This document shows positions 50,652 to 64,000 of a DNA stretch of 64,000 nt, piece by piece; the stretch's first letter is position 1, and every line of letters starts with the position of its first letter. The notes beneath the pieces are model-generated. The model made no database searches. It saw only the letters and a list, made by a program, of their open reading frames with translations, and was not told the DNA's origin. This DNA is from Drosophila pseudoobscura (lineage: Eukaryota > Arthropoda > Insecta > Diptera > Drosophilidae), in NCBI RefSeq assembly GCF_009870125.1, contig NC_046683.1, positions 11,904,001 through 11,968,000 on the forward strand. Reading direction: 5' to 3'. A program made the translations under genes and the position numbers.

Positions 50652-53613
50652 TGGTCCTGTACCGATCTGGCCCTATTTGTCTGAGATATAGGCTTCCGAA
50701 GATTCGGATTCGCATTTCATTATTTGTATGTACATACATATGTACATATGTATCCTGGGACAGTTGGTCCTGTACCGATCTGGCCCTATTTGTCTGAGAT
50801 ATAGGCTTCCGAAGATTCGGATTCGCATTTCATCATTTGTATGTACATACATATGTACATATGTATGTAATACTGGTTTTTTCTGTACGCTATATCTCAG
50901 CAATACGGCAGCCGATCGAGGCATGGCATGTCTTTTCATGATCAGGAGACTCCTGTGAGTCGACTGCCATATTAAAAAAGGACATCCACTTTTTCACGAT
51001 TTTCGCAAAAAATCATGATGGTTACATCATTAAATTTTCAAAAAATCGGCCTCATTTTCGAAGCCGAGATTTTGATGCCGATCGACAGTCCGGATCCTCG
51101 CGATTCTGGGACAGTTGGTCATGTACCGATCTGGCCCTATTTGTCTGAGATATAGGCTTCCGAAGATTCGGATTCGCATTTCATTATTTGGATGTACATA
51201 CATATGTATGTAATACTGGTTTTTCTGTACGCTATATCTCAGCAATACGGCAGCCGATCGGGGCATGGCATGTCTTTTCATGATCAGGAGACTCCTGTGA
51301 GTCGACTGCTATATTAAAAAAGGACATCCACTTTTTCACGATTTTCGCAAAAAATCATGATGGTTACATCATTAAATTTTCAAAAAATCGGCCTCATTTT
51401 CGAAGCCGAGATTTTGATGCCGATCGACAGTCCGGATCCTCGCGATCCTGGGACAGTTGGTCCTGTACCGATCTGGCCCTATTTGTCTGAGATATAGGTT
51501 TCCGAAGATTCGGATTCGCAATTCATTATTTGTATGTAATACTGGTACACTGTATGTGTATGTAATACTGGTTTTTTCTGTACGCTATATCTCAGCAATA
51601 CGGCAGCCGATCGAGGCATGGCATGTCTTTTCATGATCAGGAGACTCCTGTGAGTCGACTGCTATATTAAAAAAGGACATCCACTTTTTCACGATTTTCG
51701 CAAAAAATCATGATGGTTACATCATTAAATTGTCAAAAAATCGGCCTCATTTTCGAAGCCGAGATTTTGATGCCGATCGACAGTCCGGATCCTCGCGATC
51801 CTGGGACAGTTGGTCCTGTACCGATCTGGCCCTATTTGTCTGAGATATAGGCTTCCGAAGATTCGGATTCGCAATTCATTATTTGTATGTACATACATAT
51901 GTACATATGTATGTAATACTGGTTTTTCTGTACGCTATATCTCAGCAATACGGCAGCCGATCGGGGCATGGCATGTCTTTTCATGATCAGGAGACTCCTG
52001 TGAGTCGACTGCCATATTAAAAAAGGACATCCACTTTTTCACGATTTTCGCAAAAAATCATGATGGTTACATCATTAAATTTTCAAAAAATCGGCCTCAT
52101 TTTCGAAGCCGAGATTTTGATGCCGATCGACAGTCCGGATCCTCGCGATCCTGGGACAGCTGGTCCTGTACCGATCTGGCCCTATTTGTCTGAGATATAG
52201 GCTTCCGAAGATTCGGATTCGCAATTCATTATTTGTATGTAATACTGGTACACTGTACGCTATATCTCAGCAATACGGCAGCCGATCGAGGCATGGCATG
52301 TCTTTTCATGATCAGGAGACTCCTGTGAGTCGACTGCTATATTAAAAAAGGACATCCACTTTTTCACGATTTTCGCAAAAAATCGTGATGGTTACATCAT
52401 TAAATTTTCAAAAAATCGGCCTCATTTTCGAAGCCGAGATTTTGATGCCGATCGACAGTCCGGATCCTCGCGATCCTGGGACAGCTGGTCCTGTACCGAT
52501 CTGGCCCTATTTGTCTGAGATATAGGCTTCCGAAGATTCGGATTCGCAATTCATTATTTGTATGTAATACTGGTACACTGTACGCTATATCTCAGCAATA
52601 CGGCAGCCGATCGAGGCATGGCATGTCTTTTCATGATCAGGAGACTCCTGTGAGTCGACTGCTATATTAAAAAAGGACATCCACTTTTTCACGATTTTCG
52701 CAAAAAATCATGATGGTTACATCATTAAATTTTCAAAAAATCGGCCTCATTTTCGAAGCCGAGATTTTGATGCCGATCGACAGTCCGGATCCTCGCGATC
52801 CTGGGACAGTTGGTCCTGTACCGATCTGGCCCTATTTGTCTGAGATATAGGCTTCCGAAGATTCGGATTCGCATTTCATTATTTGTATGTACATACATAT
52901 GTACATATGTATCCTGGGACAGTTGGTCCTGTACCGATCTGGCCCTATTTGTCTGAGATATAGGCTTCCGAAGATTCGGATTCGCATTTCATTATTTGTA
53001 TGTACATACATATGTACATATGTATGCAATACTGGTTATTTCTGTACGCTATATCTCAGCAATACGGCAGCCGATCGGGGCATGGCATGTCTTTTCATGA
53101 TCAGGAGACTCCTGTGAGTCGACTGCTATATTAAAAAAGGACATCCACTTTTTCACGATTTTCGCAAAAAATCATGATGGTTACATCATTAAATTTTCAA
53201 AAAATCGGGCTCATTTTCGAAGCCGAGATTTTGATGCCGATCGACAGTCCGGATCCTCGCGATCCTGGGACAGTTGGTCCTGTACCGATCTGGCCCTATT
53301 TGTCTGAGATATAGGCTTCCGAAGATTCGGATTCGCATTTCATTATTTGTATGTACATACATATGTACATATGTATGTAATACTGGTTTTTCTGTACGCT
53401 ATATCTCAGCAATACGGCAGCCGATCGAGGCATGGCATGTCTTTTCATGATCAGGAGACTCCTGTGAGTCGACTGCTATATTAAAAAAGGACATCCACTT
53501 TTTCACGATTTTCGCAAAAAATCATGATGGTTACATCATTAAATTTTCAAAAAATCGGCCTCATTTTCGAAGCCGAGATTTTGATGCCGATCGACAGTCC
53601 GGATCCTCGCGAT
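50652..53613. repeat. Higher-order repeat block B, near-identical to block A
   Basis: A second copy of the nine-monomer block at +3299 bp. The same rare variants occur at 51732, 50834, 53209 and 52385. Only two differences from block A were noticed (near 48866/52165 and in the T run near 49739/53038), which implies a very recent duplication. I did not compare every base. Confidence 0.9.
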
Positions 53614-56600
53614 CCTGGGACAGCTGGTCCTGTACCGATCTGGCCCTATTTGTCTGAGATATAGGTTTCCGAAGATTCGGATTCGCAATTCATTATTTGT
53701 ATGTAATACTGGTACACTGTATGTGTATGTAATACTGGTTTTTTCTGTACGCTATATCGCAGCAATACGGCAGCCGATCGAGGCATGGCATGTCTTTTCA
53801 TGATCAGGAGACTCCTGTGAGTCGACTGCTATATTAAAAAAGGACATCCACTTTTTCACGATTTTCGCAAAAAATCATGATGGTTACATCATTAAATTGT
53901 CAAAAAATCGGCCTCATTTTCGAAGCCGAGATTTTGATGCCGATCGACAGTCCGGATCCTCGCGATCCTGGGACAGTTGGTCCTGTACCGATCTGGCCCT
54001 ATTTGTCTGAGATATAGGCTTCCGAAGATTCGGATTCGCAATTCATTATTTGTATGTACATACATATGTATGTAATACTGGTTTTTCTGTACGCTATATC
54101 TCAGCAATACGGCAGCCGATCGGGGCATGGCATGTCTTTTCATGATCAGGAGACTCCTGTGAGTCGACTGCCATATTAAAAAAGGACATCCACTTTTTCA
54201 CGATTTTCGCAAAAAATCATGATGGTTACATCATTAAATTTTCAAAAAATCGGCCTCATTTTCGAAGCCGAGATTTTGATGCCGATCGACAGTCCGGATC
54301 CTCGCGATCCTGGGACAGCTGGTCCTGTACCGATCTGGCCCTATTTGTCTGAGATATAGGCTTCCGAAGATTCGGATTCGCAATTCATTATTTGTATGTA
54401 ATACTGGTACACTGTACGCTATATTTAAGCAATACGGCAGCCGATCGAGGCATGGCATGTCTTTTCATGATCAGGAGACTCCTGTGAGTCGACTGCTATA
54501 TTAAAAAAGGACATCCACTTTTTCACGATTTTCGCAAAAAATCATGATGGTTACATCATTAAATTTTCAAAAAATCGGCCTCATTTTCGAAGCCGAGATT
54601 TTGATGCCGATCGACAGTCCGGATCCTCGCGATCCTGGGACAGCTGGTCCTGTACCGATCTGGCCCTATTTGTCTGAGATATAGGCTTCCGAAGATTCGG
54701 ATTCGCAATTCATTATTTGTATGTAATACTGGTTTTTCTCTACGCTATATCTCAGCAATACGGCAGCCGATCGAGGCATGGCATGTCTTTTCATGATCAG
54801 TAGACTCCTGTGAGTCGACAGCTATATTAAAAAAGGACATCCACTTTTTCACGATTTTCGCAAAAAATCATGATGGTTACATCATTAAATTTTCAAAAAA
54901 TCGGCCTCATTTTCGAAGCCGAGATTTTGATGCCGATCGACAGTCCGGATCCTCGCGATCCTGGGACAGTTGGTCCTGTACCGATCTGGCCCTATTTGTC
55001 TGAGATATAGGCTTCCGAAGATTCGGATTCGCAATTCATTATTTGTATGTACATACATATGTACATATGTATCCTGGGACAGTTGGTCCTGTACCGATCT
55101 GGCCCTATTTGTCTGAGATATAGGCTTCCGAAGATTCGGATTCGCAATTCATTATTTGTATGTACATACATATGTATGTAATACTGGTTTTTCTGTACGC
55201 TATATCTCAGCAATACGGCAGCCGATCGGGGCATGGCATGTCTTTTCATGATCAGGAGACTCCTGTGAGTGGACTGCCATATTAAAAAAGGACATCCACT
55301 TTTTCACGATTTTCGCAAAAAATCATGATGGTTACATCATTAAATTTTCAAAAAATCGGCCTCATTTTCGAAGCCGAGATTTTGATGCCGATCGACAGTC
55401 CGGATCCTCGCGATCCTGGGACAGTTGGTCCTGTACCGATCTGGCCCTATTTGTCTGAGATATAGGCTTCCGAAGATTCGGATTCGCATTTCATTATTTG
55501 AATGTACATACATATGTATGTAATACTGGTTTTTCTGTACGCTATATCTCAGCAATACGGCAGCCGATCGGGGCATGGCATGTCTTTTCATGATCAGGAG
55601 ACTCCTGTGAGTCGACTGCCATATTAAAAAAGGACATCCACTTTTTCACGATTTTCGCAAAAAATCATGATGGTTACATCATTAAATTTTCAAAAAATCG
55701 GCCTCATTTTCGAAGCCGAGATTTTGATGCCGATCGACAGTCCGGATCCTCGCGATCCTGGGACAGCTGGTCCTGTACCGATCTGGCCCTATTTGTCTGA
55801 GATATAGGCTTCCGAAGATTCGGATTCGCAATTCATTATTTGTATGTAATACTGGTACACTGTACGCTATATCTCAGCAATACGGCAGCCGATCGAGGCA
55901 TGGCATGTCTTCTCATGATCAGGAGACTCCTGTGAGTCGACTGCTATATTAAAAAAGGACATCCACTTTTTCACGATTTTCGCAAAAAATCGTGATGGTT
56001 ACATCATTAAATTTTCAAAAAATCGGCCTCATTTTCGAAGCCGAGATTTTGATGCCGATCGACAGTCCGGATCCTCGCGATCCTGGGACAGCTGGTCCTG
56101 TACCGATCTGGCCCTATTTGTCTGAGATATAGGCTTCCGAAGATTCGGATTCGCAATTCATTATTTGTATGTAATACTGGTACACTGTACGCTATATCTC
56201 AGCAATACGGCAGCCGATCGAGGCATGGCATGTCTTTTCATGATCAGGAGACTCCTGTGAGTCGACTGCTATATTAAAAAAGGACATCCACTTTTTCACG
56301 ATTTTCGCAAAAAATCATGATGGTTACATCATTAAATTTTCAAAAAATCGGCCTCATTTTCGAAGCCGAGATTTTGATGCCGATCGACAGTCCGGATCCT
56401 CGCGATCCTGGGACAGTTGGTCCTGTACCGATCTGGCCCTATTTGTCTGAGATATAGGCTTCCGAAGATTCGGATTCGCATTTCATTATTTGTATGTACA
56501 TACATATGTATGTATGTAATACTGGTTTTTCTGTACGCTATATCTCAGCAATACGGCAGCCGATCGGGGCATGGCATGTCTTTTCATGATCAGGAGACTC

Positions 56601-59600
56601 CTGTGAGTCGACTGCCATATTAAAAAAGGACATCCACTTTTTCACGATTTTCGCAAAAAATCATGATGGTTACATCATTAAATTTTCAAAAAATCGGCCT
56701 CATTTTCGAAGCCGAGATTTTGATGCCGATCGACAGTCCGGATCCTCGCGATTCTGGGACAGTTGGTCATGTACCGATCTGGCCCTATTTGTCTGAGATA
56801 TAGGCTTCCGAAGATTCGGATTCGCATTTCATTATTTGGATGTACATACATATGTATGTAATACTGGTTTTTCTGTACGCTATATCTCAGCAATACGGCA
56901 GCCGATCGGGGCATGGCATGTCTTTTCATGATCAGGAGACTCCTGTGAGTCGACTGCCATATTAAAAAAGGACATCCACTTTTTCACGATTTTCGCAAAA
57001 AATCATGATGGTTACATCATTAAATTTTCAAAAAATCGGCCTCATTTTCGAAGCCGAGATTTTGATGCCGATCGACAGTCCGGATCCTCGCGATCCTGGG
57101 ACAGCTGGTCCTGTACCGATCTGGCCCTATTTGTCTGAGATATAGGCTTCCGAAGATTCGGATTCGCAATTCATTATTTGTATGTAATACTGGTACACTG
57201 TACGCTATATTTCAGCAATACGGCAGCCGATCGAGGCATGGCATGTCTTTTCATGATCAGGAGACTCCTGTGAGTCGACTGCTATATTAAAAAAGGACAT
57301 CCACTTTTTCACGATTTTCGCAAAAAATCATGATGGTTACATCATTAAATTTTCAAAAAATCGGCCTCATTTTTGAAGCCGAGATTTTGATGCCGATCGA
57401 CAGTCCGGATCCTCGCGATCCTGGGACAGCTGGTCCTGTACCGATCTGGCCCTATTTGTCTGAGATATAGGCTTCCGAAGATTCGGATTCGCAATTCATT
57501 ATTTGTATGTAATACTGGTACACTGTACGCTATATCTCAGCAATACGGCAGCCGATCGAGGCATGGCATGTCTTTTCATGATCAGGAGACTCCTGTGAGT
57601 CGACTGCTATATTAAAAAAGGACATCCACTTTTTCACGATTTTCGCAAAAAATCATGATGGTTACATCATTAAATTTTCAAAAAATCGGCCTCATTTTCG
57701 AAGCCGAGATTTTGATGCCGATCGACAGTCCGGATCCTCGCGATCCTGGGACAGTTGGTCCTGTACCGATCTGGCCCTATTTGTCTGAGATATAGGCTTC
57801 CGAAGATTCGGATTCGCATTTCATTATTTGTATGTACATACATATGTACATATGTATCATGGGACAGTTGGTCCTGTACCGATCTGGCCCTATTTGTCTG
57901 AGATATTGGCTTCCGAAGATTCGGATTCGCAATTCATTATTTGTATGTACATACATATGTACATATGTATGTAATACTGGTTTTTCTGTACGCTATATCT
58001 CAGCAATACGGCAGCCGATCGAGGCATGGCATGTCTTTTCATGATCAGGAGACTCCTGTGAGTCGACTGCTATATTAAAAAAGGACATCCACTTTTTCAC
58101 GATTTTCGCAAAAAATCATGATGGTTACATCATTAAATTTTCAAAAAATCGGCCTCATTTTCGAAGCCGAGATTTTGATGCCGATCGACAGTCCGGATCC
58201 TCGCGATCCTGGGACAGCTGGTCCTGTACCGATCTGGCCCTATTTGTCTGAGATATAGGCTTCCGAAGATTCGGATTCGCATTTCATTATTTGTATGTAC
58301 ATACATATGTATGTAATACTGGTTTTTCTGTACGCTATATCTCAGCAATACGGCAGCCGATCGACGCATGGCATGTCTTTTCATGATCAGGAGACTCCTG
58401 TGAGTCGACTGCCATATTAAAAAAGGACATCCACTTTTCCACGATTTTCGCAAAAAATCATGATGGTTACATCATTAAATTTTCAAAAAATCGGCCTCAT
58501 TTTCGAAGCCGAGATTTTGATGCCGATCGACAGTCCGGATCCTCGCGATCCTGGACAGCTGGTCCTGTACCGATCTGGCCCTATTTGTCTGAGATATAGG
58601 CTTCCGAAGATTCGGATTCGCAATTCATTATTTGTATGTAATACTGGTTTTTCTGTACGCTATATCTCAGCAATACGGCAGCCGATCGAGGCATGGCATG
58701 TCTTTTCATGATCAGGAGACTCCTGTGAGTCGACTGCCATATTAAAAAAGGACATCCACTTTTCCACGATTTTCGCAAAAAATCATGATGGTTACATCAT
58801 TAAATTTTCAAAAAATCGGCCTCATTTTCGAAGCCGAGATTTTGATGCCGATCGACAGTCCGGATCCTCGCGATCCTGGACAGCTGGTCCTGTACCGATC
58901 TGGCCCTATTTGTCTGAGATATAGGCTTCCGAAGATTCGGATTCGCAATTCATTATTTGTATGTAATACTGGTTTTTCTGTACGCTATATCTCAGCAATA
59001 CGGCAGCCGATCGAGGCATGGCATGTCTTTTCATGATCAGGAGATTCCTGTGAGTCGACTGCTATATTAAAAAAGGACATCCATTTTTTCACGATTTTCG
59101 CAAAAAATCATGATGGTTACATCATTAAATTTTCAAAAAATCGGCCTCATTTTCGAAGCCGAGATTTTGATGCCGATCGACAGTCCGGATCCTCGCGATC
59201 CTGGACAGCTGGTCCTGTACCTATACATATGTACATATGTACATATGTACATATGTATGTAATACTGGTTTTTTCTGTACGCTATATCTCAGCAATACGG
59301 CAGCCGATCGAGGCATGGCATGTCTTTTCATGATCAGGAGACTCCTGTGAGTCGACTGCTATATTAAAAAAGGACATCCACTTTTCCACGATTTTCGCAA
59401 AAAATCATGATGGTTACATCATTAAATTTTCAAAAAATCGGCCTCATTTTCGAAGCCGAGATTTTGATGCCGATCGACAGCCCGGATCCTCGCGATCCTG
59501 GGACAGCTGGTCCTGTACCGATCTGGCCCTATTTGAGATATAGGCTTCCGAAGGTTCGGATTCGCATTTCATTATTTGGATGTAATACTGGTTTTTATGT

Positions 59601-60315
59601 ACGCTATATCTCAGCAATACGGCAGCCGATCGGGGCATGGCATGTCTTTTCATGATCAGGAGACTCCTGTAAGTCGACTGCCATATTAAAAAAGGACATC
59701 CACTTTTTCACGATTTTCGCAAAAAATCACGATGGTTACATCATTAAATTTTCAAAAAATCGGCCTCATTTTCGAAGCCGAGATTTTGATGCCGATCGAC
59801 AGTGCGTATCCTCGCGATCCTGGAGCAGCTGGTCCTGTGCCGATCTGGCCCTATTTGTCTGAGATATAGGCTTCCGAAGATTCGGATTTGCATTTCTTTA
59901 TTTGTATGTACATACATATGTACATATGTATGTAATACTGGTTTTTCTGTACGCTATATCTCAGCAATACGGCTGCCGATCGGGGCATGGCATGTCTTTT
60001 CATGAGTTTTTCTTTCCTGTGAGTCGACTGCCATATTAAAAAAGGACATCCACTTTTTCACGATTTTCGCAAAAAATCATGATGGTTACATCATTAAATT
60101 TTCAAAAAATCGGCCTCATTTTCGAAGCCGAGATTTTGATGCCGATCGACAGTCCGGATCCTCGCGATCCTGGGACAGCTGGTCCTGTACCGATCTGGCC
60201 CTATTTGTCCGAGATATAAGCTTCCGAAGATTCGGTTTCTCATTTCAATTTTCGTATGTATTACTGGTTTATTTCTGTATGTTATATCTCTGCAATACGG
60301 ATCAGGAGACTCCTG

Positions 60316-61740
60316 CCCTCAGTAAAACACAACTTTGTCTGAGCTTTCTTTAAAATCAGGTAGATGGTAGATTTGTAACGTAAGAACTAAATAGCTTGTT
60401 GAAAACATTTTCATATTCATTTAAAAACGAAAATTAAACTCTGGAAAAGTTATCTACTTAAATATTTCTGTTTATTTTTTAAGCGTTAGGCATTGTTTCT
60501 AAAGATAAGGTTTGCGTCAGTATTTTCCTATGAGAATCAACTTGAGGCCTTTTTGCCAATTTTTAAAATTTTCAATTAAATTAATTAGTCACGTGCAAAA
60601 TGTATTTTCCAGATTTTTAAGCTAATATCCTGCCTGAAACTTATTTGGAAATTCCTTTAAGCTCTAAAGCTGAAAATGTGAAACAAAAACTTGGACCCAT
60701 ATGGGGATTTGGGGTACTAAAGTGGCTCCAACTCCAACTACGGCTTTCCGCCGCTGCCACTTGACTCTAGACAGACAGCCAGTGTATACACTCGTACACG
60801 GCTGCGAGTACACATATATAGAGGGACATAGAGGAATATATGGATATACATAGGTATGCAGACATTTGGGTACGGACATGTCGGACTGCGTAAATGGAGG
60901 CACGGCACACACGACCTGCAGAGACTGCAGAGCGGTGGAGAGGAGCAACGAGGCGTATTTGGGATGCGAGTGAATATCTATCAATGTGCTTTCGGTTATT
61001 CATCAACGAAAATGTCTAAATTATTCAAATGGAAATGTGGAAATGTCGCCCGCGTCCGTCTCTGTCTCCCGCATCTCCCGATTCCCGTCTCAGTTGATGT
61101 TTTGTTTCTGTTCGGTTTGGTTGCCTCATGGTCGGACCTGGACTTGGACATGGACATGGTCTGAATTGATGAAGCGGCAGCAGACCGACAAACCGTTAGA
61201 CGTATTACGTACACAAGGACTGTAGGAGAAGAAGGGGTGGGGGTAGGGGTAGAGGTAGGGGTAGGGGTAGGGGTAGGGGTAACCGCTAACAATGGCCTCG
61301 TCCTTCATCCTGATGCCCCATGTACCCGCAATGGCTTTGGTTATTTGGCCCTGTCTGTCACTGGCTTTGGGCTTCAACTGTATAAATGCTCGTTGGATTT
61401 GTGTCTAGTCAGGGATTTCTCTATATATGTATCTATGTTATATGTATCTACCGCACCATCCATATATGTACATATGCGCACATACATACAAAGGAGTTCA
61501 TTTAACTTCTGACGTTTTGTTTGATGCGTTTCCATGGATTGTGGCACCATCGAGCGAACCTCATAACATACATAAATAGAAGTTCCACTTTCCAAACTCT
61601 GGGATGAAATTAATTAGGAATTGGAAGTATTATTTGAAAGCCTGCTAAATTTGCTTTTCCTCAGCCGTCACACACAAATATTAAATTCAAAACATTTCGG
61701 CCACATAGAGTTTCACAAAATCTGAATTTACAGCAAACAC
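60316..61740. other. Spacer between satellite and SPEF1-like gene B
   Basis: AT-rich single-copy-looking DNA to about 60700, then mixed sequence with a G-rich GGGGTA run (61234-61282) and ACATATGTA-type repeats near 61430-61490. No gene seen before the ATG at 61764. Confidence 0.55.
61234..61282 (+). repeat. (GGGGTA)n G-rich repeat, possible G-quadruplex
   Basis: At least six runs of four or more G separated by TA or TAG (one copy reads TAGAGG). The spacing is well suited to a four-stranded G structure on the plus strand. It lies about 480 bases upstream of the SPEF1-like gene B. It resembles a telomere repeat only superficially, as Drosophila telomeres are not made of such repeats. Confidence 0.8.
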
Positions 61741-61763
61741 TTTTGGTCATCCCATAGGGAAAA

Positions 61764-62162
61764 ATGTCCGGATTCCGTGTATTGGACGAGGAGGATCGCC
61801 AGATGCTAATATCGTGGCTCAAGGAGCATAACATCGAACTGAATCATCGCACCAGGACCGAGCTACGCGATGCTTTCGCAGTGGCCAAGATCTGTAAGAG
61901 GATCCACCCCGACTTGGTTGACCTTCAGGTCTACACGCCCAGGTGCAGCATGACCCAAATGCTGAACAATTGGAAGATATTTAACGACAGGGTTCTCAAG
62001 AAACTGGACCTGAACCTGTCCAATTTGATGCTCAAGGAGCTGGCTGGTGGGGCAGCGTGTGCCATTGAATCAATCCTCTATAAACTGATGACCACCGAGT
62101 ATGCCCTGAAACGAGGAGAGGGCAAGCTCACTCTAGCCAAGAAACCGCTAGACAGACATTGA
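61764..62162 (+). CDS. SPEF1/CLAMP-like CH_2-domain protein, paralogue B
   Basis: A 132-residue, single-domain protein of the SPEF1 (CLAMP) CH_2 family, a group that binds microtubules and ciliary or flagellar axonemes. It aligns without gaps to paralogue A (29398-29790) over about 113 residues, with about 55 identities by eye. Shared marks are W18, ELNxRTR at 25-31, the DAFAVAK block at 36-42, HPxLVD at 48-53, NW at 69-70, FNxRxLK at 73-79 and LYKLM near the end. The tail (GEGKLTLAKKPLDRH) is basic, whereas that of A is acidic. The ATG has an AAAA context, and there is a stop before AATAAA at 62321. No intron is needed. Expression in testis is inferred from the family only. Confidence 0.9.
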   Translation: MSGFRVLDEEDRQMLISWLKEHNIELNHRTRTELRDAFAVAKICKRIHPDLVDLQVYTPRCSMTQMLNNWKIFNDRVLKKLDLNLSNLMLKELAGGAACAIESILYKLMTTEYALKRGEGKLTLAKKPLDRH

Positions 62163-62320
62163 CCAAGAGTGATTCACTAAAAGGTATCTGAATCCCTGAA
62201 TCCCATGGACACAACCTATGGGACTACAGAAATTTATAACAATGGCAGTCTGCTTTTTCCAATCTAAATTAACAAAATGTGAAATTTTTAAACCGCAGAG
62301 TAACCACAGAATCGAGCTTA

Positions 62321-62326
62321 AATAAA
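62321..62326 (+). promoter_or_regulatory. Poly(A) signal of SPEF1-like gene B
   Basis: AATAAA in a GAGCTTAAATAAATAAG context, about 160 bases after the stop codon at 62162. Confidence 0.6.
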
Positions 62327-62329
62327 TAA

Positions 62330-64000
62330 GTAAGCAAATTATATTTGTTGTTCTTCAAACAGTGCAAATTAATTTACATTTACAACCGTTTTGAGGCGAT
62401 TCGGAGGGCACAAAACCCATTGCTTCGCACCACAAATGGTTTGGTTTTCTTCTGATGAATTTATGAGACATTGTCTTGTTGAACAGCGGCATTCGGCAAA
62501 TTGTTGGCCAACTTGATTAAAAAATATGTGTACGAAAGTGGCAGACCTCTCACTGGAGGGTGTGTGTGTGTGTGGTTTGGCAAGGTGGAATTAGGTTCGA
62601 GTTGGGCGGATGCGGAGTCGAGTAGAGTAGAGTCGGGTCGGGTGTTGTGTCGAGCTTGTAATGAGGCAGGGCTAATTAATTTGTATAATGTGCTGACTGA
62701 GAGACGACGACTGATAAGTGGCCGTAAACACACAAAGGCATCGTAAACCATATGTCTGACCCCAACCTAACCATACCCCTCTCGCTCTCACTCTCAGAGC
62801 CGGCGGCCAATCAATTAGAGGACCTAAACACTTGAGAGCCCCTCGATCTGGTGCTGGTGCCAGTGCCGGTGCTGGTGCTGGTGGCGGTGCTGGTGGCGGT
62901 GCTGGTGCGAAGAGTAAAACGTTTATAGTGCGTGTAATCAGCTCTTAACTATAATTTATAAAACTGCATTTCTTGCACCGTCCGCACCAGTCCGCGTCAT
63001 GGCTCCGTGTGTTGTGTGTTGTGTGCAGCTTAACGCTTTTGGACTCTTGGGGCTCTGGCAACGCATCGGCACGACGGAAGCAATAAACTTCTGTATAATT
63101 AAATAAAATAAAATTAAAAATGTTAATGAGCTCTGATAGAGAGGGGGAGAGAATAGAACAGAACACCTCACTCATCTACTGTAATCATGGGTGAGTCGAT
63201 GAGTTGGCTCTCGGTCTGGGTCTTGGGGGCCTGGAACGCACTGCCTCCTCCCGACAACGCCCCTGTCCGCCCTGCCCGCCCAGCACCATCGGCTTGTAAA
63301 CAATTTAGCGTGTCTCTTCATATTATATCATTAAAATTAATACGAGTTTGGCGTGCCGCAAGTTATTCACTTTGGCCCCTTCAAAGTGCGTCTAAAAATG
63401 CTATTCACTTTACCCCCGCCATGCCCCAAACGAAACCTATGCGCCTCCTTCCCCTTCTGAAGCCTGTTCCCCCGCCTGTTCTTCAGGCGGTTAACTAATG
63501 AGACAGACTGTAGACTGTAACTAAACTGTTGAATGTGTCCGACAAGGCTCAGATTAACGCAGAAATTCATCGCAGCTAAATCGAAGAAGGTAATCGAAGA
63601 GATGTTATTATTTTTTAACTAGAGTCTAAAAACCTATTTCCGATCTGAGTCGAATGAGCAGAGATTACCAGATTGAGATGAAAGGAAACTATAACGATAG
63701 CCACAACAGCAGTAACAGTCGATAGTTGCATTAGCAAATGCACACCGATATATGGATCACCGCACACCAATGGCAGCTGTAATACCACCTTGGTCGGTAC
63801 CAGTATTTCTTGATACGAGTATGTACACATAAATATAGGGCTTCACCTTGATGGCAGCGCTTTCCCCTTTTTGGAAATTCAAAAAAGAGTGCGGCAATCG
63901 CTGAAAGTTCTGCTTAATTACCTCCATGAATCCGCAATCTTGTAACATCCATTAATACAAAAGGCAACCCACATAAATAATATTATTACAATTTAAAAAC
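62330..64000. other. Non-coding DNA at the right end
   Basis: No gene seen. It holds a short TG run near 62560-62574, a GGTGCT/GGTGGC hexamer repeat at about 62851-62908, and AT-rich sequence at the end. Confidence 0.55.
62851..62908. repeat. GGTGCTGGTGCC / GGTGGC hexamer repeat
   Basis: About nine imperfect hexamers of GGTGCT, GGTGCC and GGTGGC type. Confidence 0.8.

Larger units (their letters stand above)
45782..60315. repeat. Large satellite array, 325-353-bp monomer, 41 counted copies
   Basis: Using the word GATGGTTACATCATTAAAT as a marker, I find 41 copies from 45919 to 60081. Copy spacings fall in classes of 325/326, 342, 350 and 353 bp, plus 463/464 bp; outliers are 455, 346, 322 and 297. 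Each monomer reads: ACATCCACTTTTTCACG, the marker, an AATCGGCCTCATTTTCGAAG block, ACAGTCCGGATCCTCGCG, CTGAGATATAGGCTTCCGAAG, a variable ATGTACATACATATG-type spacer, CTATATCTCAGCAATACGGC, and GGAGACTCCTGTGAGTCGAC. Length classes are mainly set by the spacer. Monomers are very similar in the centre and diverge at both ends. Minus-strand open frames of 83 codons recur but follow the repeat and are not genes. I do not recognise a named satellite family. Confidence 0.97.

Overview
This is eukaryotic, non-coding-rich DNA from a Drosophila-type genome, most likely Muller element A (the X chromosome) and possibly the obscura group. Reasons: a cluster of tRNA-Ser(AGA), tRNA-Ser(CGA) and tRNA-Arg(TCG) genes like the one known at X 12DE in D. 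melanogaster; a DINE-1/Helitron-type element; insect-style CAAAATG start contexts and AATAAA signals; and very dense microsatellites. The species call is inference. There is no bacterial operon, CRISPR array or phage.

Layout. From 1 to 22.4 kb lies the tRNA cluster: five intact 82-nt tRNA-Ser genes (three AGA, two CGA), one 73-nt tRNA-Arg(TCG) and one tRNA-Ser(AGA) pseudogene without its 3' acceptor strand. They sit in simple-repeat-rich DNA together with a DINE-1-like element (about 13.05-13.5 kb) and a frameshifted remnant of a protein gene (about 18.86-19.42 kb, minus). From 22.4 to 43.9 kb is mostly simple-sequence intergenic or intronic DNA. It holds one small convincing gene, a single-domain SPEF1/CLAMP-type calponin-homology (CH_2) protein at 29.4-29.8 kb (minus).

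From 44.1 to 60.3 kb is a tandem-repeat domain. A short array of a ~290-bp unit (44.13-45.35 kb) merges into a broken protein-coding fragment (45.35-45.71 kb, minus). A 14.5-kb satellite array follows (45.78-60.32 kb), with 41 counted monomers of 325-353 bp and a 463/464-bp extended class. The satellite has higher-order structure: a nine-monomer block repeated at exactly 3299 bp. A second SPEF1-like gene (61.76-62.16 kb, plus), about half identical to the first, lies just beyond the array, so the two paralogues are transcribed away from each other with the satellite between them.

Functionally, the tRNA genes decode UCN serine and CGA arginine codons. The two small CH-domain proteins probably act on microtubules or axonemes. 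The satellite is the most unusual element here and the one most worth follow-up. Apart from these genes I found no convincing protein-coding exon. Many long open frames exist, but they come from trinucleotide and hexanucleotide repeats that are open in several frames on both strands.
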